From positions 36,458,261 to 36,522,260 of the forward strand of contig JAVTVX010000012.1 of the NCBI GenBank assembly GCA_033439265.1: DNA of 64,000 nucleotides, in the 5' to 3' direction. The first letter of the stretch is position 1. Every line of letters begins with the position of its first letter. The notes below the pieces were generated by a model. That model was given only the letters and a program-made list of their open reading frames with translations. It searched no databases and had not been told where the DNA came from. Source of the stretch: Dillenia suffruticosa. Its lineage: Eukaryota; Streptophyta; Magnoliopsida; Dilleniales; Dilleniaceae. Positions 13,401 through 27,000 of the stretch are shown here, one piece after another. The translations under genes and the position numbers were made by a program.

Positions 13401-15724
13401 TACCACTGAAGCTGATGCCAAGGTCCGATACTCTTTATCCATCAAGCTAAAATATTTAGCCTCCTACACAGATCCTTTCTTGCTTAGAAATTAATATGAT
13501 TGTGTAGTCTACATTTTCCAAAATGTAATGAAACTAATGATTGTATCTATGTTGGACATGACATATCCTATGAACGAAAAGAGACATAACATCACATAAC
13601 GCTTTTCTAATTTAAAATAGACTTTTATAGACTTCTGTAATTTTGTGTTGTTGCAGTGTTCACATCATGGGTGTTCTGTGTTCTTTGTTCGTGTAATATG
13701 ATGGGGTCTTAGAAAATGGCGGTCTTTGGGCCGAAGAGGTGCCATGACCCCCTAAAATTTCAACAGTAATATTTTTATAGAGGACAAATGTATATATACA
13801 CATACATACATACATACACATATATATATATGAGTCCCAATATCAATATTATGTGTTTTGATGAGACTTTTAACATATGATCTCTAAGACAGTTCTACCA
13901 GCAAGAGTCTGCAAAACTGCGCAACCAAATCAATAACATACAGAACCAGAACAGGTAAGTATATGCTATGGTTCCTTAATGCTTAAGTGATTATTTCAGC
14001 CACCTTTCTGTGAGAAGAGGGGGGAAAATCTGATTTTGAATGTCTTTATTTGATTTTTCTCCAGGCATATGGTTGGAGAAAATATTAGTGGAATGAATTC
14101 CAAGGAGCTGAGGAACCTTGAGAATCGAGTAGAGAAAGCCATTAGCCGTGTCCGATCCAAGAAGGTATCAGTAGTTAAGTCAACAGAGATATATCCTCAC
14201 TTCATTCCCTTCTATGGAACCTAACAATTTGATCTTTCCTTTTTTTGTGTCAGAATGAGCTGTTGTTTGCTGAAATCGAGTATATGCAGAAGAGGGTATG
14301 TCTTCCTTATTCCAAGTCTGTTCTTTTATGTCTTGCATAGTCTGCGTACTCTAATTATGCAGAGAAAAAGTGGTGTTGGCGATTTTAATAATAAAAATTA
14401 TATGATCATATATATACTAAATAAATCAATTTTATGTCAGAGATGGAACAAGATTGTAAATATTGCTACATTATAATTTAGGAATCCCCATATTTTTGGA
14501 GATTTTTCTTATGTTGTGCAGGATAAAGGAGGTATTGTCGTTGACCCACCTTTTTGATCCACAAAACTTTGTGACAGACAAAGTGCACTTCTGATATGGA
14601 GTGGTCTTAACAAACATAACTATTATAGGAAAAAGAGAAACATTTTTTGAGATTGCTAAGCGTTGGCAAACTTAAGAAATATCTGGATGTGCAAAAAGAT
14701 TGGTTTATCATTTGAATCTCATGGTTAACAAGTAAGCTATATATTGCAGGAGATTGAGTTGCATAACAGTAATTTGTATCTCCGAGCCAAGGTTTCTCTC
14801 TCTCTCTCTCTGTCTACCTGTCTCTCTGTGTGTGATACAACAACATATGACATAAGTGCAAACATCATTTTGGTGGTGTGTGCAGATTGCGGAGAATGAA
14901 AGAGCACAGCAGCAAATGAACCTAATGCCGGGGGGGTCTGACTACGAGCTCATTACATCGCAACCATATGACTCTCGAAACTTCCTCCAAGTACATGGTC
15001 TAGGAACCCCGTACTCTCACCAAGACCAAACTGTTCTTCAACTGGGGTACTTATCCGCATCTTTCTATATCCCAAAGACTACTACTTAGCTTACATAAAC
15101 ACTTGACCAAAGACAACCAATTATATATGCCCTTTTTTATTTTCGCTTGTTCAAAGAATTATATTGCTAGTATGATTACAAGATGAAAAAGTTATGCGAT
15201 GACACATGCAACTACCGTCCAGGTTTGTCTTAGTGGTAAGAAATGTAATTGATCTCCGAAACAACCAGAGATCCAAATCTAAGTCAATTTGATCATTAAA
15301 GCTACCATTGTTGGTTCACTGGTTGGGCACCGGTGGCTCGGCATTGGTACCTTAAGGGCTCCGTTTGAGTCTAGCCAAGAGAGTTTTGTCCCTTAACGGC
15401 CCAACTTAGCTCAAATAGAATTTAGTCAGGCCAATATAGTTATTGTGGCTTATTAAAAAATATCAAAGGTTCCAGAGGTCAAATCTCCGAAGCTACCCTG
15501 CTTGTTCAAAGAAATATTCTTTTGGTAGTATATTTGTGAGAAGAAAAATGTATGCAAGGACATATGTAATTACCCTCCAGGGTTGTCTTAGTGATGACAA
15601 GTTTTATTGATCTTCAAAGCCACTTGAGATAGAATCTCCCTTTGATATTGAACCCCAGATTGCTAATTAGATAAAAACCTACAATATGCTTACCTAATGA
15701 TTACTAATATTTTTATGCAGTTAA
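8746..15724 (+). CDS. MADS-box transcription factor, AGAMOUS/PLENA (SHATTERPROOF) clade
   Basis: A floral C-function MIKC-type transcription factor: it binds CArG boxes as part of MADS tetramers and specifies stamens, carpels and fruit. Coding exons by splice sites: 8746-8927, 13341-13422, 13893-13954, 14065-14164, 14254-14295, 14750-14791, 14886-15046 and 15721-15724, giving 224 aa from the ATG (241 from the ACG). The MADS domain is residues 1-60 (starts [10 protein letters not shown], includes [16 protein letters not shown]). The I region is about 61-88, the K-box about 89-165, then the C-terminus. The [17 protein letters not shown] stretch and the ending QDQTVLQLG are AG motifs I and II; the sequence leans to the PLENA/SHP branch. 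The final G codon is split and the last exon supplies only T plus the TAA stop. Intron 1 of the CDS (4.4 kb) corresponds to the regulatory second intron of AGAMOUS. No frame breaks were seen. AG versus PLE orthology needs a tree. Confidence 0.93.
10708..10911 (+). promoter_or_regulatory. Candidate AGAMOUS-type intronic enhancer
   Basis: A 200 bp cluster inside the large intron holds a palindromic G-box (CACGTG, 10710-10715) and two CCAATCA boxes 41 bp apart (10744-10750, 10785-10791). An AAGAAT box lies between them (10757-10762). There is also an inverted repeat AAAGCTACA...TGTAGCTTT (about 10819-10853) and a perfect CArG box CCATTTTTGG (10902-10911). Paired CCAATCA boxes, an aAGAAT box and a CArG box are the elements described by footprinting of AGAMOUS introns. 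Function here is inferred from that match. Confidence 0.75.
12205..12231. repeat. (AC)n microsatellite in the MADS intron
   Basis: A short AC dinucleotide run inside the large intron, with no coding context. Confidence 0.8.
15146..15660 (+). repeat. Direct duplication inside the last intron of the MADS gene
   Basis: Two diverged copies of one segment lie in direct order at about 15146-15300 and 15501-15660. Both start with CTTGTTCAAAGAA. Both then carry a TTGCTAG/TTGGTAG-like stretch, ATGCAA(C/G)GACA-like DNA, and a TACC(G/C)TCCAGG..TTGTCTTAGTG block. About 200 bp of unrelated DNA separates them. The TCTTAGTGGTAAG part resembles a tRNA A box, so a SINE origin is possible. Confidence 0.55.
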
Positions 15725-16055
15725 TGAGCTTAAGAGGGCAATTCTTGAAGCCATTGGATCTTAATCTACCTGTGGAGAGACTCTATCTTGTTTGATGGCA
15801 GTTGTAGGTATGTTGCATAATGTATCTGTGGAGGGTCATATAAGACCCTCTTTTAAAGTTTGTGTAATGTGGTCATAAAACTTTGCAAGTATGTAAGTGG
15901 AGAATGATTTCCCCTTTTTTGGTTGTGTTTGTGATGATCTCAATTGACTTGTGTGCGTGATAAGCAATTGATGCATCTGTATTTCTATGCACTAATTGTG
16001 CCTTTTGTTTTCTCTTTTCTCGGTTCTCTCTAATCCTCCCCTTAAGCTTGTAGAA
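15725..16055 (+). other. 3' untranslated region of the MADS-box gene
   Basis: Sequence following the TAA stop at 15722-15724. It is T/G-rich with no further reading frame, consistent with a 3'UTR. The exact polyadenylation site was not determined. Confidence 0.5.
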
Positions 16056-16319
16056 CATGAAGTAAGCTGTCTTTTTTTTTTTTTTTAATAATTAGTGTTA
16101 GGCTTAAATTACCCTAGAGAGACAAAAGCATTAACCATGACCTTGTTTCCATTCATTTCCCATAATAGTAAGTATTTTAATTTTTTATATAATTTGTCTT
16201 TTAGTTACAAAAATTCTATTTTTTTTTAATAAAATTTTTCATGTTATTTCAAATATATACTCAAAATATTAAGTAAAAATAAAAATACATTGAGACAGAT
16301 CGAAGTTATCGAGCTAGAG

Positions 16320-16800
<481 letters not shown>

Positions 16801-17310
16801 GAGCAAATAGCCCCCTAATTTTTTTTTTTTTTTTTTTTTGCCTTCTAAAATTTAGTTATAAAATTTTAAGAAATTAAAATTTTTTTATTAAAAAAATTTT
16901 AAATATTATTTTCCTTCTTCATTAGAAAAATATTATTTACGGTCTTAAAAGTTTATGTGGAGGGCAAAAACACTAAGACGGTCGAGCGAGAGAGAGGAAT
17001 TCAACACGGGAAAAAATCTTTAGCCCCTTCTTTGTTTCCTTGTTTTCTCCTTCGCCATTCACAGCTACTTCACCCTCAACATCGTTTCTAGAATAAGAAA
17101 GAGAAACCGATAGTCATTTCATTGCCAGTAAATAGAGTAGGTACCACCTCACACTTTTGGGTGGATTTATTCGTAGATAAACATAATAAGTCTTCCTCCT
17201 CCACTGGCACTTGCTCCTCTCCTATGTTATTTTAGTAGGACAATTTAAAAGATAAAAAAGTTCCCAGATTCATGAGAAGAATCCCTTTTGGAATACACTG
17301 TCTATAACCA

Positions 17311-19323
17311 TTATTGCTGAACCAGTTGATGAATATCATAGGGGTAGGCATCAGAGGGAAGCTGAGCATCATATGACCGTGTCGCAAGTACGACATTAGA
17401 ATGCTCGGTAGGATGATAAGGATCCCAAAAAACATATTCAGTCCTGTTCTGACATGGGATTTGGGCAGGAAGACAAGGGATTTCGCCTTTGTATTTCCCA
17501 ATGCCACAGCATGCAGTGTTTGTGACTGTAAAACCTAAAATAGAGCATCAAAGTATATATCATGATCATATAGCTACGTATTAAGGCAAAAAGTTTCTAG
17601 GTTGAAATTTGTTTGTGAATATTAAGTACCTGCAGATGAAGAACCTGTCGATCCAATTCCAAAAACATTCACAAAAATAAATTTTGCATCGATAAATTCA
17701 TTGTTGAGTTCATCAACAAGCGCTTTGAGTTTGTCATTGAAAAGCATGACCGCAGCATTGACATCATTCACACATGATCCATCGGTGTTATACTTGGCTA
17801 ATATGTTCGGAATGCAGCCTATTGGACCTAGTCCAAACAAAGCCACCTTTCTTGCTCCATAGCCATATAAAGTCTAGGATTAATCAAAAATATTATTGTC
17901 AATTAATTTAGGCAAACTTTATAAAGCCAAGATAAAGATTTAGAAGTGAAAAACCGACTTTGATTTGCTGAGAATACTGCTGAATAAGCACGGAGGCATA
18001 CTCTTCTGGGGTATAAGTTTGACTAGTAGAGTAAAACTCTGGCATGAAGTAGTTGTTGATGTAGTCATTGCTGCCCATTCCAACATAGTATAAGCACTTT
18101 CCTAGGTTTGTCTTAGCTGAATTAGTGCTTCCTACTATGTTCGTGATTCTTGAAATGGTAATTTGATGATTTTCCAATTGCGTATGCAATGGAATCCGAT
18201 CACCCTACAACAAACATGTTAAAATATAAAAAAGTTATAGAATAGTCATTGCCCAAGAAATTTGAACTTTTTGTTTGATTGGTAGTTTTGAAAATTGAAG
18301 ATTTGACTAGAGATTCTCGGTTTTAGCAGGGAATGATATAAAAGAATTAGTAATAATTGATGATTGTCATATATCTTTTTTCTAATTTAAGGTAATTGGA
18401 TGTTAATATTTGAAGATGCGCACATACCAGGTTCTGTCCAGTTTCTCTTCGAATTCCAGCCCCACCGGATGCATAGTTTATGCCTTTAAGTATTTCTTGG
18501 CCTATTGCAGCCACGTATGGTGGAATATAATTGTCAAAACCTAGAAGTTCAGCTTTAGAGTGAAACATGTTATTTAGTTTAAAGATTTGATTTAAAGCAA
18601 TACAACTTTATTTCTTCTGAAGTATCCAAGCCAGCTATTGCCCCTTGGATCAAATTACTTGCATGTTTGTGACAGCTATAGTCCCTCGGAGGATCATGAC
18701 ATCTTCACAATCTTAAGAATATTGTTGTTGTGGACATAAGGAGGGAAGGAAGGGGTGGGCAAAATTTAAAGAAAAAAATTTATGTAAACAATATCAAAAT
18801 ATATATTTTCAAATATTATTTGCCCTACTAATAATTATAATTATGGTTCTTAAATTATAACTCGAAATACATATTTTATATTGTTTTTCTTCTAATATAA
18901 AATTTTGAGTTCATCCGTGACTGTGCTTATGTGCCTATATGTGTTATGCGCTAAAATACTATTCCAACACCCCTCGAAAGTGGTTATTATGTAGAGGGTA
19001 AAGGAAATGGAAACAAAAGACAAAGTAAGAAGATCAAACATAGAGAATAGCTCACAACAGTTAGGAAGAAGTTTGGATAGTATACCAAGGATGTCGGCTT
19101 GATTTCGCCCGTTACAAAACCTTCCTGTTGGACCATATTTAAAGTCGATCCCATTAGGTGGAAAATTTGCTTTAGCTATAGTTGGGAGGAGATTGTTATT
19201 GCCATTGTCGACCAATGAGTCTCCAAAGATGAAAAAGCAAGGCACTTGTGGCTCTCCATGGACATAACATGGCAAGTTCAGAATGCATACTACTAAAGAA
19301 AACAACAAGAATTGTCTAGCCAT
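17311..19323 (-). CDS. GDSL (SGNH) esterase/lipase, tandem copy 1
   Basis: A secreted plant GDSL esterase/lipase; family members hydrolyse ester bonds of lipids or cutin-type substrates, but the substrate cannot be read here. Exons in transcript order are 19323-19086, 18552-18428, 18204-17959, 17873-17630 and 17534-17311, giving 358 aa, the normal length. Residues 1-23 form a signal peptide (FLLFSLVVCILNLPCYVHG). Block I is [12 protein letters not shown] with nucleophile Ser36, block III is YVGMGSNDYINNYF, and block V is DPYHPTEHS with Asp322 and His325, so the catalytic set is complete. A TATATAA box lies on the minus strand at 19385-19391. The paralogue at 21069-23932 has identical exon phases and near-identical exon lengths. 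No frame damage was seen. Confidence 0.93.
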
Positions 19324-19384
19324 TGATTGACAAAGATGTTATTAGCTAGCTATATACAACATATTCAAGCTTGGCATGTTGAGC

Positions 19385-19391
19385 TTATATA
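19385..19391 (-). promoter_or_regulatory. TATA box of GDSL copy 1
   Basis: On the minus strand this reads TATATAA, 62 bp upstream of the start codon at 19323. Confidence 0.5.
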
Positions 19392-21068
19392 GGCTGAGTG
19401 GAGGAAAATGAATAAATCGATGCCCTAGAACAAATCAATGGCACCTTATAGCCCATCCTCTTGACTTCAATCAACATCTACATCCAATAATTAATAAATA
19501 CTATATTTTGATCTAAGTTATTGATATGGCTTTTTTAAATGCTTGATTGTATATCGTGATCCGTTTGGAAAAATTGAAATTGTACTCGAAAGGAGACTAG
19601 ATAAAATTTTCAATTAAGAAAATTTAATGATATAATAATGATAAATTTTATTGCTTTTTATGAGAAAATCTGAGTCTTACTAACAAAAATTTAGATTTTT
19701 TATTTAAGAATTCACTTTAATTGAAAATAATAAAATAAAATAAAAATGTTAAAATAAATTAAATTTAGTGGAATTAGAATTTTCAACTCTTTTTTCATAA
19801 AATATGCATTTAATACAGGCGGAAATTGATATGCTTCGTGAAAGAGACCCTTTTTGGATGACTATCCGATAGTTGCTGATCATTCTGTCATTTTCTTATA
19901 AAAATAAAAACCTTTGAATGATAATCTAATAGTTACAAAACCCATTAGTATTTGTAAAATTATAGAAAAATCCCATGAATAAAATTCTATGTTCTTTTCT
20001 TTATCTATATTGCTTCCTTTGATAATGGATCTCCGCTGTACATAGCATGTTATGAAGCAACAGCAAAAGTTTGTTTAATTGGAGATGGCTACGGTTGAAA
20101 AAATCTTCCTATATAATAGAATAATTGACAAGATAATGCTCGAAGACTATTGAATCATTATTGAGGGGGGAGAGAGAGAGAGAGAGAGAGAGAGGCAAAG
20201 TCAAAGGTAACAGGGAGAAAGCACATTTGTTGGAATGAGCTGCATATGTCACCTGGGCAATGTTTACACTTGAAATATACATTTTAGAGCATGGAGGGGA
20301 AGTTTCAGTTATAATATATAAATTTTATATTGGAGAGCATTATGGACTGGCAGAAGAAATATAAAGTATTGACTGCACAGGTCCAACTTTATCATGAGAC
20401 CAAAAATCATTTTAAACTGATCCTTTCCAACACGGGGTGGGTTCTCAAACATTGCCAATGTGAAACATTCTTAGCTTTTTTCCAAGACCATACAAAGGAG
20501 TTGAAAATTTGAACATAGCCATCGTAGATCAAGAAAATTGGTATTTGGTAGCAACTTATTTTGAACATTTTCAATGAATTATGTGGCACAAACAAACTGA
20601 CAAAAGACCTGAGACAACTAATGCAGTAACACCCACAGAGTTAGTTACTATAAACTTACACTAATCAAGTTACCAGGTCACATGCTATAGCGTATGTCCA
20701 AGGGCTGTATATTGTGATGTCCAAAGGGTGTTTAAGATACTACTTATTTGTAGAAAGAAGTGTCGATGCAACATAAGTTATGACGAGAGATATGTTGAGA
20801 GGAAGGACATGGGAACAAAACTATGGCAAAGAAGCATAGTAAATGAAATACATTGGAGACCCACAATTCTAGTATCCAATGGTACACTCAAGTTGTAACA
20901 TCTAAATTTCCAGTACATTTAAGGAAGCGAAAAAGGAAAATTATACCACACTCAAACCAACAAAGCCTTGAGGTCCCAGTCGCGTGAAGGGACGATACAG
21001 AGAGCAACAACAAGAAATATACTAGTATAGATGTTGGAAGCTAATCCTATGATCCAACATTTCTATTC
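19392..21068. other. Intergenic spacer between the two lipase genes
   Basis: The spacer holds the promoter of copy 1 and, from about 19765, the duplicated downstream flank of copy 2. That flank includes a GA tract at 20166-20193. A 60-codon open frame at 20330-20512 has no recognisable domain and is not supported as a gene. Confidence 0.6.
19765..20345. repeat. Downstream flank, copy 2, of the tandem lipase duplication
   Basis: The diverged counterpart of 16320-16800, with the shared blocks in the same order around a GA tract. It lies downstream of the second GDSL gene, about 0.7-1.3 kb from its stop codon. Confidence 0.7.
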
Positions 21069-22518
21069 TCAGAGTTGAGCCAAATGGCGGATATCAATAG
21101 GGTATGCATCCGAAGATTTTTGAGCACTGTATGACCTCCTTCCAATAATGTTATTAGCAGCCTCACCTGGATGAAAAGCATCCCAAAACAAGTACTCCTT
21201 CCTGTTCGGGCATGGTGTTTGAAGTGGCAGACATGTGATTTGGCCATTGTTCCTCCCAACACCACAACATCCAGCATTACTGACTCTAAAGCCTGTTACA
21301 AAAAAGAAAAGTTTGTCACTGCTAGACCTAAGAATGGGCCCCTTCCTAAGACAAAGGCCAAGCTGGGTTTTGCATTATATTTTCAAGCTGGGCCGAGCTT
21401 CTAATAAGCAAGACCCTTAAAATTTTCGAGTTGGGTTAGGTTGGCCACCCAACATGATCTGGTCAAGTTTCGTAGATTTCAAATTTTATAGGAAATAAAA
21501 AGGGTTAAGTACCAAAAGCGGCAGGATTATTGATCAAGTCTTGGAAGATCCCATAAGCATTAACATAGATAAATCTTGCGTTGGCGAAATCGTTGTTGAA
21601 CTGATCAACGAGACCTTTGAGCCTGTCATTAAATAACCTGTTTGCATAGTTGAACCTCTCGACGCAAGTCCTTCCATCTGGACTATTTTGTGCAAGTGCA
21701 TTTGGGCTGCACCCAATCTGTCCTACTCCAATCAACACCACCTTTCTTGCTCCGTAGTTGTACAATGTCTAATTTAATTCGCACAAAAAACATCAAACCT
21801 TGTTTCCCAAATTAAAGGTACCAAAATGGGAAACAGGACATAGAAGAGGTAGATATATTTTGGTACTGACCCTTAATTGCTGCGAGTACTGTTGGATAAG
21901 AACATCTGCATATTGTTCTGGGGTGTATCGGCGACTTGTTGAGTAATACTGGGGCATGAAATAGTTGTTAAGGTAGTCATTGCTGCCCAATCCAACAGAG
22001 AAAATGCACCGGCTAAGATAGTTTGCGGCTTCATCTTCATCGCCTAGTAGGTCTATGACTTGCGAGACGGTGTTTTGATAGTTTCTGAGCTGCCCATTAA
22101 AGCTAATACGCGCTCCCTACATGAACAATGAAGAAGGAATTTACTAAAGGGTATGGTTTGAATTGTTTAGAATATGACGTGATTGAGTTTAGTGATGATG
22201 ATTACCAATTGCTGCCCGGTTTCATCTCTGATTCCAGCAGCTGCAGATGCATAATTCACTCCTTTTAGGATGTCTTCGCCTCTTGCAGTTGCATAGGGTG
22301 GTATGTAATCATCAAATCCCAAAAGCTCAGCTGTAATAAAGTAAGAACTAGGAATATTAGTTTCACTAATCGTCTAATCACCTAAGCTTTCAGAAAAGCA
22401 AACAAGTGAATAATAGTCGAGATAAAATCTGATCATACAAAACTTTACCATTCTAATGACAAGGTTGAGTGAACAAGATCCGGTTGCCATCGACAGTAAT
22501 AAGGTTTAGAGTTTAAGT

Positions 22519-22564
<46 letters not shown>

Positions 22565-23125
22565 GAAAATAGATATCAGAAAAATTTTATTTTTTAATAA
22601 TTTAACTCGTCTCAAATTGAATTTAGGTACCAACACATGGTTTTTAAAATAAAAATTACTATTCAAAAACTTTAGTCAAATTTAAAAAATTTTGAACCTG
22701 ACTATCATTTGATGGCCACAAACCCTTGAGTATCCGTACATAAGACTGCAGAATAAGACCTAAAATAAAGGCATCTTGTTGCTGCCGGAGTAAATTTGGT
22801 TGGTTTTCTCAACAGGTGAGCAGTAAAACAGGCTAAGTTACTAAATATAGAATCTCTTTTTAACTTTCACCTGCACAAAAACCAATTCCAACCTAACCAA
22901 AATGACCCCATATTTATGAGGCATACGGTTCCATTTTTTTTATTTTTCTTGAATTTGTATGGTAAAGGCTAAAAAGCACTACCTAATTTTACTGGGGCAT
23001 CAAGCATAGCATTCAATGAGAAAGCAACTTGAGGCTACCCAACTTGCTGCAAAACTCTTCAACCATAGTGATCTGGTCTATCTACTTTGGCCCTTAATGC
23101 AAACAAAAATAACTGTCACAGTATC

Positions 23126-23157
<32 letters not shown>

Positions 23158-23932
23158 GCGCACTAAGCGTGGCACATACTCCTTGTTAAAATTGAAATAT
23201 GTCAAGAGAGTAGTTAATGGGGTTCTCACATTTCCACACCGATGATGATAAATTGCAATGATGAAAAGTAATTGGTCAAGATGAAACTGAGGTCATCTTG
23301 CAAGCCAATTATGGATAATCATTAGCTAAAATCTTCTATTCATGGCGCATGCAGTTTCCGAAAATAAAAAAGTGATTTTTTTTTTAATGGGGCTCAATAG
23401 GCACAATAACTTCTTTTCTAAGTAAAATAGGCCAAGTTGGACCTTGAGATGAAATCTTTCTTCTTGCGTGCCTTATTCTTATTACCTCTGACTAGAAAAG
23501 TTACCCTAAAGTCACTTTAATTAAAAATTAGTCTAAATATATTGTGAACATTTGCAATCATTTAGCACTATTATGCAATGGAAAATCATAGGTATTACTC
23601 AAAGAAAGCAATTTGCCACCTGAATTATCAAGTGTGGGTGTGCTTGTGTGCATGTGTGGGTTAGAGAGAGAGAGAGAGAGAGAGAGCTCACCTATGACAT
23701 CAACAGTAGTTTTACCATTGGAGAACCTTCCAGTTGGTCCTGCAGGGAAGTCAATCCCATAAGGCAAGTAATTAGCTCTAGCCAAAGAAGCAATGCCATT
23801 GTTATTCCCATTGTCCACCAAAGAGTCACCAAATATAAAGTAACAAGGAACTTGTGGTTCTGCCAAAACCCCACAAGCCCAATTCAAAATCAGCACAAAC
23901 CCCACCAACCATTTCTTTAGCTCACAAGCCAT
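21069..23932 (-). CDS. GDSL (SGNH) esterase/lipase, tandem copy 2
   Basis: The second secreted GDSL esterase/lipase. Exons in transcript order are 23932-23692, 22330-22206, 22116-21871, 21768-21513 and 21292-21069, giving 363 aa. A signal peptide covers about residues 1-24 ([17 protein letters not shown]). Block I is [12 protein letters not shown] with Ser37, block III is [14 protein letters not shown], and block V is [10 protein letters not shown] with Asp327 and His330. All catalytic residues are present. Exons 2, 3 and 5 have exactly the same lengths (125, 246, 224) as copy 1; exon 4 is 12 bases longer. Intron 1 is longer than in copy 1 (1.36 versus 0.53 kb) and contains an AT microsatellite and CT/GA tracts. 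The start codon is the Met before CELKKW, chosen because it begins a clean signal peptide; in-frame codons continue upstream but cross the likely TATA box. Confidence 0.93.
22520..22562. repeat. (AT)n microsatellite in lipase intron
   Basis: About 42 bp of AT dinucleotides within intron 1 of GDSL copy 2. Confidence 0.9.
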
Positions 23933-24086
23933 TGTCCCCCCCACCCAAAAAACCAAAAAGGTATAAGAAGAGAATGTAGATTCCCAAAAAGGCAATAGAA
24001 CCCTATTGAAGGCACAAAGGTGTGAGGGTATGTGCCCTAGAAAACGCAGGTTGGTGCTTGTGAGGAAATTAAAAGCCAAGTAGAGA

Positions 24087-24096
24087 AATATATATA
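24087..24096 (-). promoter_or_regulatory. TATA-like element of GDSL copy 2
   Basis: A TATATATAT stretch on the minus strand, about 155 bp upstream of the start codon at 23932. Confidence 0.4.
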
Positions 24097-24099
24097 GGG

Positions 24100-27000
24100 G
24101 CACATGAATATCGATATAGATATGGGGGTAATAATGATTAAATGCTCCCTGGTCTTTTACAGTTGAGGGTGTTGGCTTGGTGCATTTAATTCACGCGGAC
24201 ATAATGTGAGAGACCTAGATGAGAGTATTAGTGTGATTAGCTTGCAGTGACTTAGTCCTCCTGCAGTTTGTGTGTGTGTATGTGAAACATTCCAATATAC
24301 ATTAGTTTTGAACTTTATTAAACCTAATTAAATATTAAATTTATAAATATATGGGGTTTTATACTGTTGACTGTCGGTGATGAGATCATGAAAAATTTAT
24401 CATTCAATTCCCTTTTCTTTTTTAGTATTATTCATCACAAAATCTTAATCTTGAATTTATAAATATAAATAATTCTATTTTAGAATTACTTTCTAATCTA
24501 TTTTGTATTAAAAAAGTTTGAACGGTGATGCTAACATTATAGAGAACAGTCAAGCCACTTAAATCAGAACTAATTTAGAAGCGAAATTGACATAATGTTG
24601 ACATAGCACATACGTTCACAACCTATTAACCTAAAGAGGGGTCGAAGGACATATAAAGGGAATTAAAAGCTGGTGGCGTGCAGAGAATTGTGCTGCCACC
24701 AGCTTTTCTGAGAGTTGTACCCCGACTGTAACTCGCCGGATATGTATTTTTTTAATGAATAATTTAATAATCATATAGAATTCGTTTAAATATATCCCGT
24801 ATCAAGTTTGATTTTTAAAAATAAATTTCTTTTAATACTTATTTTTATTATATATAAAATTTCAAATTTGAAACATTAATTAAGAGATACCAATGTCCGA
24901 TTATCGGACTAACTAGGCGTTGTAGTATCAGGTATCATAAGATTTTTTTTTTCTTTTTATACATTGCATTTATTTTTCTTATTTTCTTATTAATTTTATT
25001 AGTAATAAAATTATTTTTATTAAATAATAAAATTATTTCCTAATCCTAATTGAGTTTTCTATTTTTGAAAGTATATTTCTCTTTAAAAATTTTGAATTTG
25101 TACCTCATCTTCCGGTTTTAACTCATATGAAAAAATTTAATAACTTTTTTTCCTCTTTACCTTCATACAATTTTAAAATTTTTATTCTTCTTTTATCTTA
25201 TTTTATCCGGCTTTAAGCTTAACTCATTTCGACTCATTTTCATATATAAATATAAGAGTAATAATATCTAGTTAATTCAGTTATTGGTCATTGATATTTT
25301 AAGTAAAATTTTAAATTCAAATATTGTATACGAAGAAAATAATTATTTTTTAATAATTTAACTTAATTTAAAATAAATTTAATCAAATTTAACGTTATTT
25401 TTATCGGTCATTATCGGTGTCACAGGTTTTCTACCTCATATAAAAGATTTAGAGTTGACTGATCAATTATGGGAATGCAGTCAATGGACGACACTTCGTA
25501 TCATAACTAAGAACTAATAATTAACTTTGAAAAAAACCATACCCCCTTTATGAGAAACGAGGATATCCAGCACATTAAATTTTGCCCAATTATTTTTAAT
25601 TACACAAAGAAAAAAAAATGACTACTCATTAATCAATCCATTATATATTCTTGCATTAAATACAATAATAATAAGGTGAAGATTATTTAAAATGATGTGA
25701 CACAGTTTCTTTTAAATAATAAGATTATTTAAATAAAATCTAATATTTTCAATTATTTTTTCCTTTTAATTAAAAATCTTAGAATTTAAATAAGATAATA
25801 AGAGATAAATTACTTCAAGTTGAGGCAAAGGCCCATGCATTGGATACAGCTCACAAGCATTTAATTAACCAATGGCAATTATATTTTCTTTGACTTTTAT
25901 ATTTTTCACTTTCACAAAATTATCCCAATTTTATATGGTATGGAAGCATCCATGTTGTCGATTCTAATCGATGAAATAAAAATATAATTATTATTATTAT
26001 TATATAAAGAAAACAGTCATATAAATAAATATGTAATATAAAATAAAATATAATGTCGTAAAAAGTTTTATATAATTATCCCATTTATTGAAATGGAGGA
26101 TTGATGGTTTTTTTTTATATATATATACTTAACCATCGGTATCCAGAAATCAGATTAATCCGATTCAAATTACTGGATTCAATTAGGGAATGATTCTCTC
26201 GATCTTTATTTTTATATATATTTGAAATTTTAATTAAAAAATTTAATATTTTATTACTAAATCCACATCCGAATAATCTACTTCTTGTTGTTTGTTGTTG
26301 AAAAAATTATCTAAGAAAATTTAAAGAACCTAACCCCTTGACTTGGTCTAGTCCCATGAAGGGTGCAAAAGAAAAATTTTGGATGCGAGCTATGGGGTCC
26401 TGTCCTTATACATATCCGGTCTTCTCTTTCATAGTTGAATTGTTGAGTCCAACTATAATCCATAGCAACTCCATTAAATGATAAAAGTATAAAGTGAAAG
26501 CGAGAGTTTAGATAGAAACAAATAATTATTAAGAATATGACATTTTAATAAACTACGCGATCTAATTCTAATTATTAATTTCTTAGTATAATTACTTTTT
26601 AAATGAATAAAAGATTATATTATTTTTAATTATCTGTAAATATAAAAACTATTCTCGTTCTATTTTATATCAGATCAACCCTAGAGGTCTGACTATTCCT
26701 CTCGTCTTCTCACACTATTATTAATATTTATATTAATTAAACCTAATTAATCATATATTTTTACTTTTATTAAAAAAAAAAACAATTGCAGAACATTTTT
26801 GGCTATTCATATCAATTACTTTTTAATGACTTCAACAAAAAATTGGAACTATTTAAATATAATTTTTAGTATTTTTATAAAAATAAATATTCATTTTTAA
26901 ATTAATTTAGAAATTAAAAATTAATTATAAGAATAAAAAGACATGCATAAAATGTATGATTTAATTTATAATTTATTTTCATATATATATATATATATAT

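Noticed and set aside
8746..15724. Assignment of the MADS gene to the ovule D-lineage (AGL11/SEEDSTICK)
   Set aside because: The C-terminus with [16 protein letters not shown] and QDQTVLQLG and the large intron after the MADS exon fit the AG/PLE clade better than the AGL11 group, whose C-terminus reads differently.
20330..20595. Open frames downstream of GDSL copy 2
   Set aside because: They fall in the duplicated flank and the other copy does not keep them open, so they are not coding.
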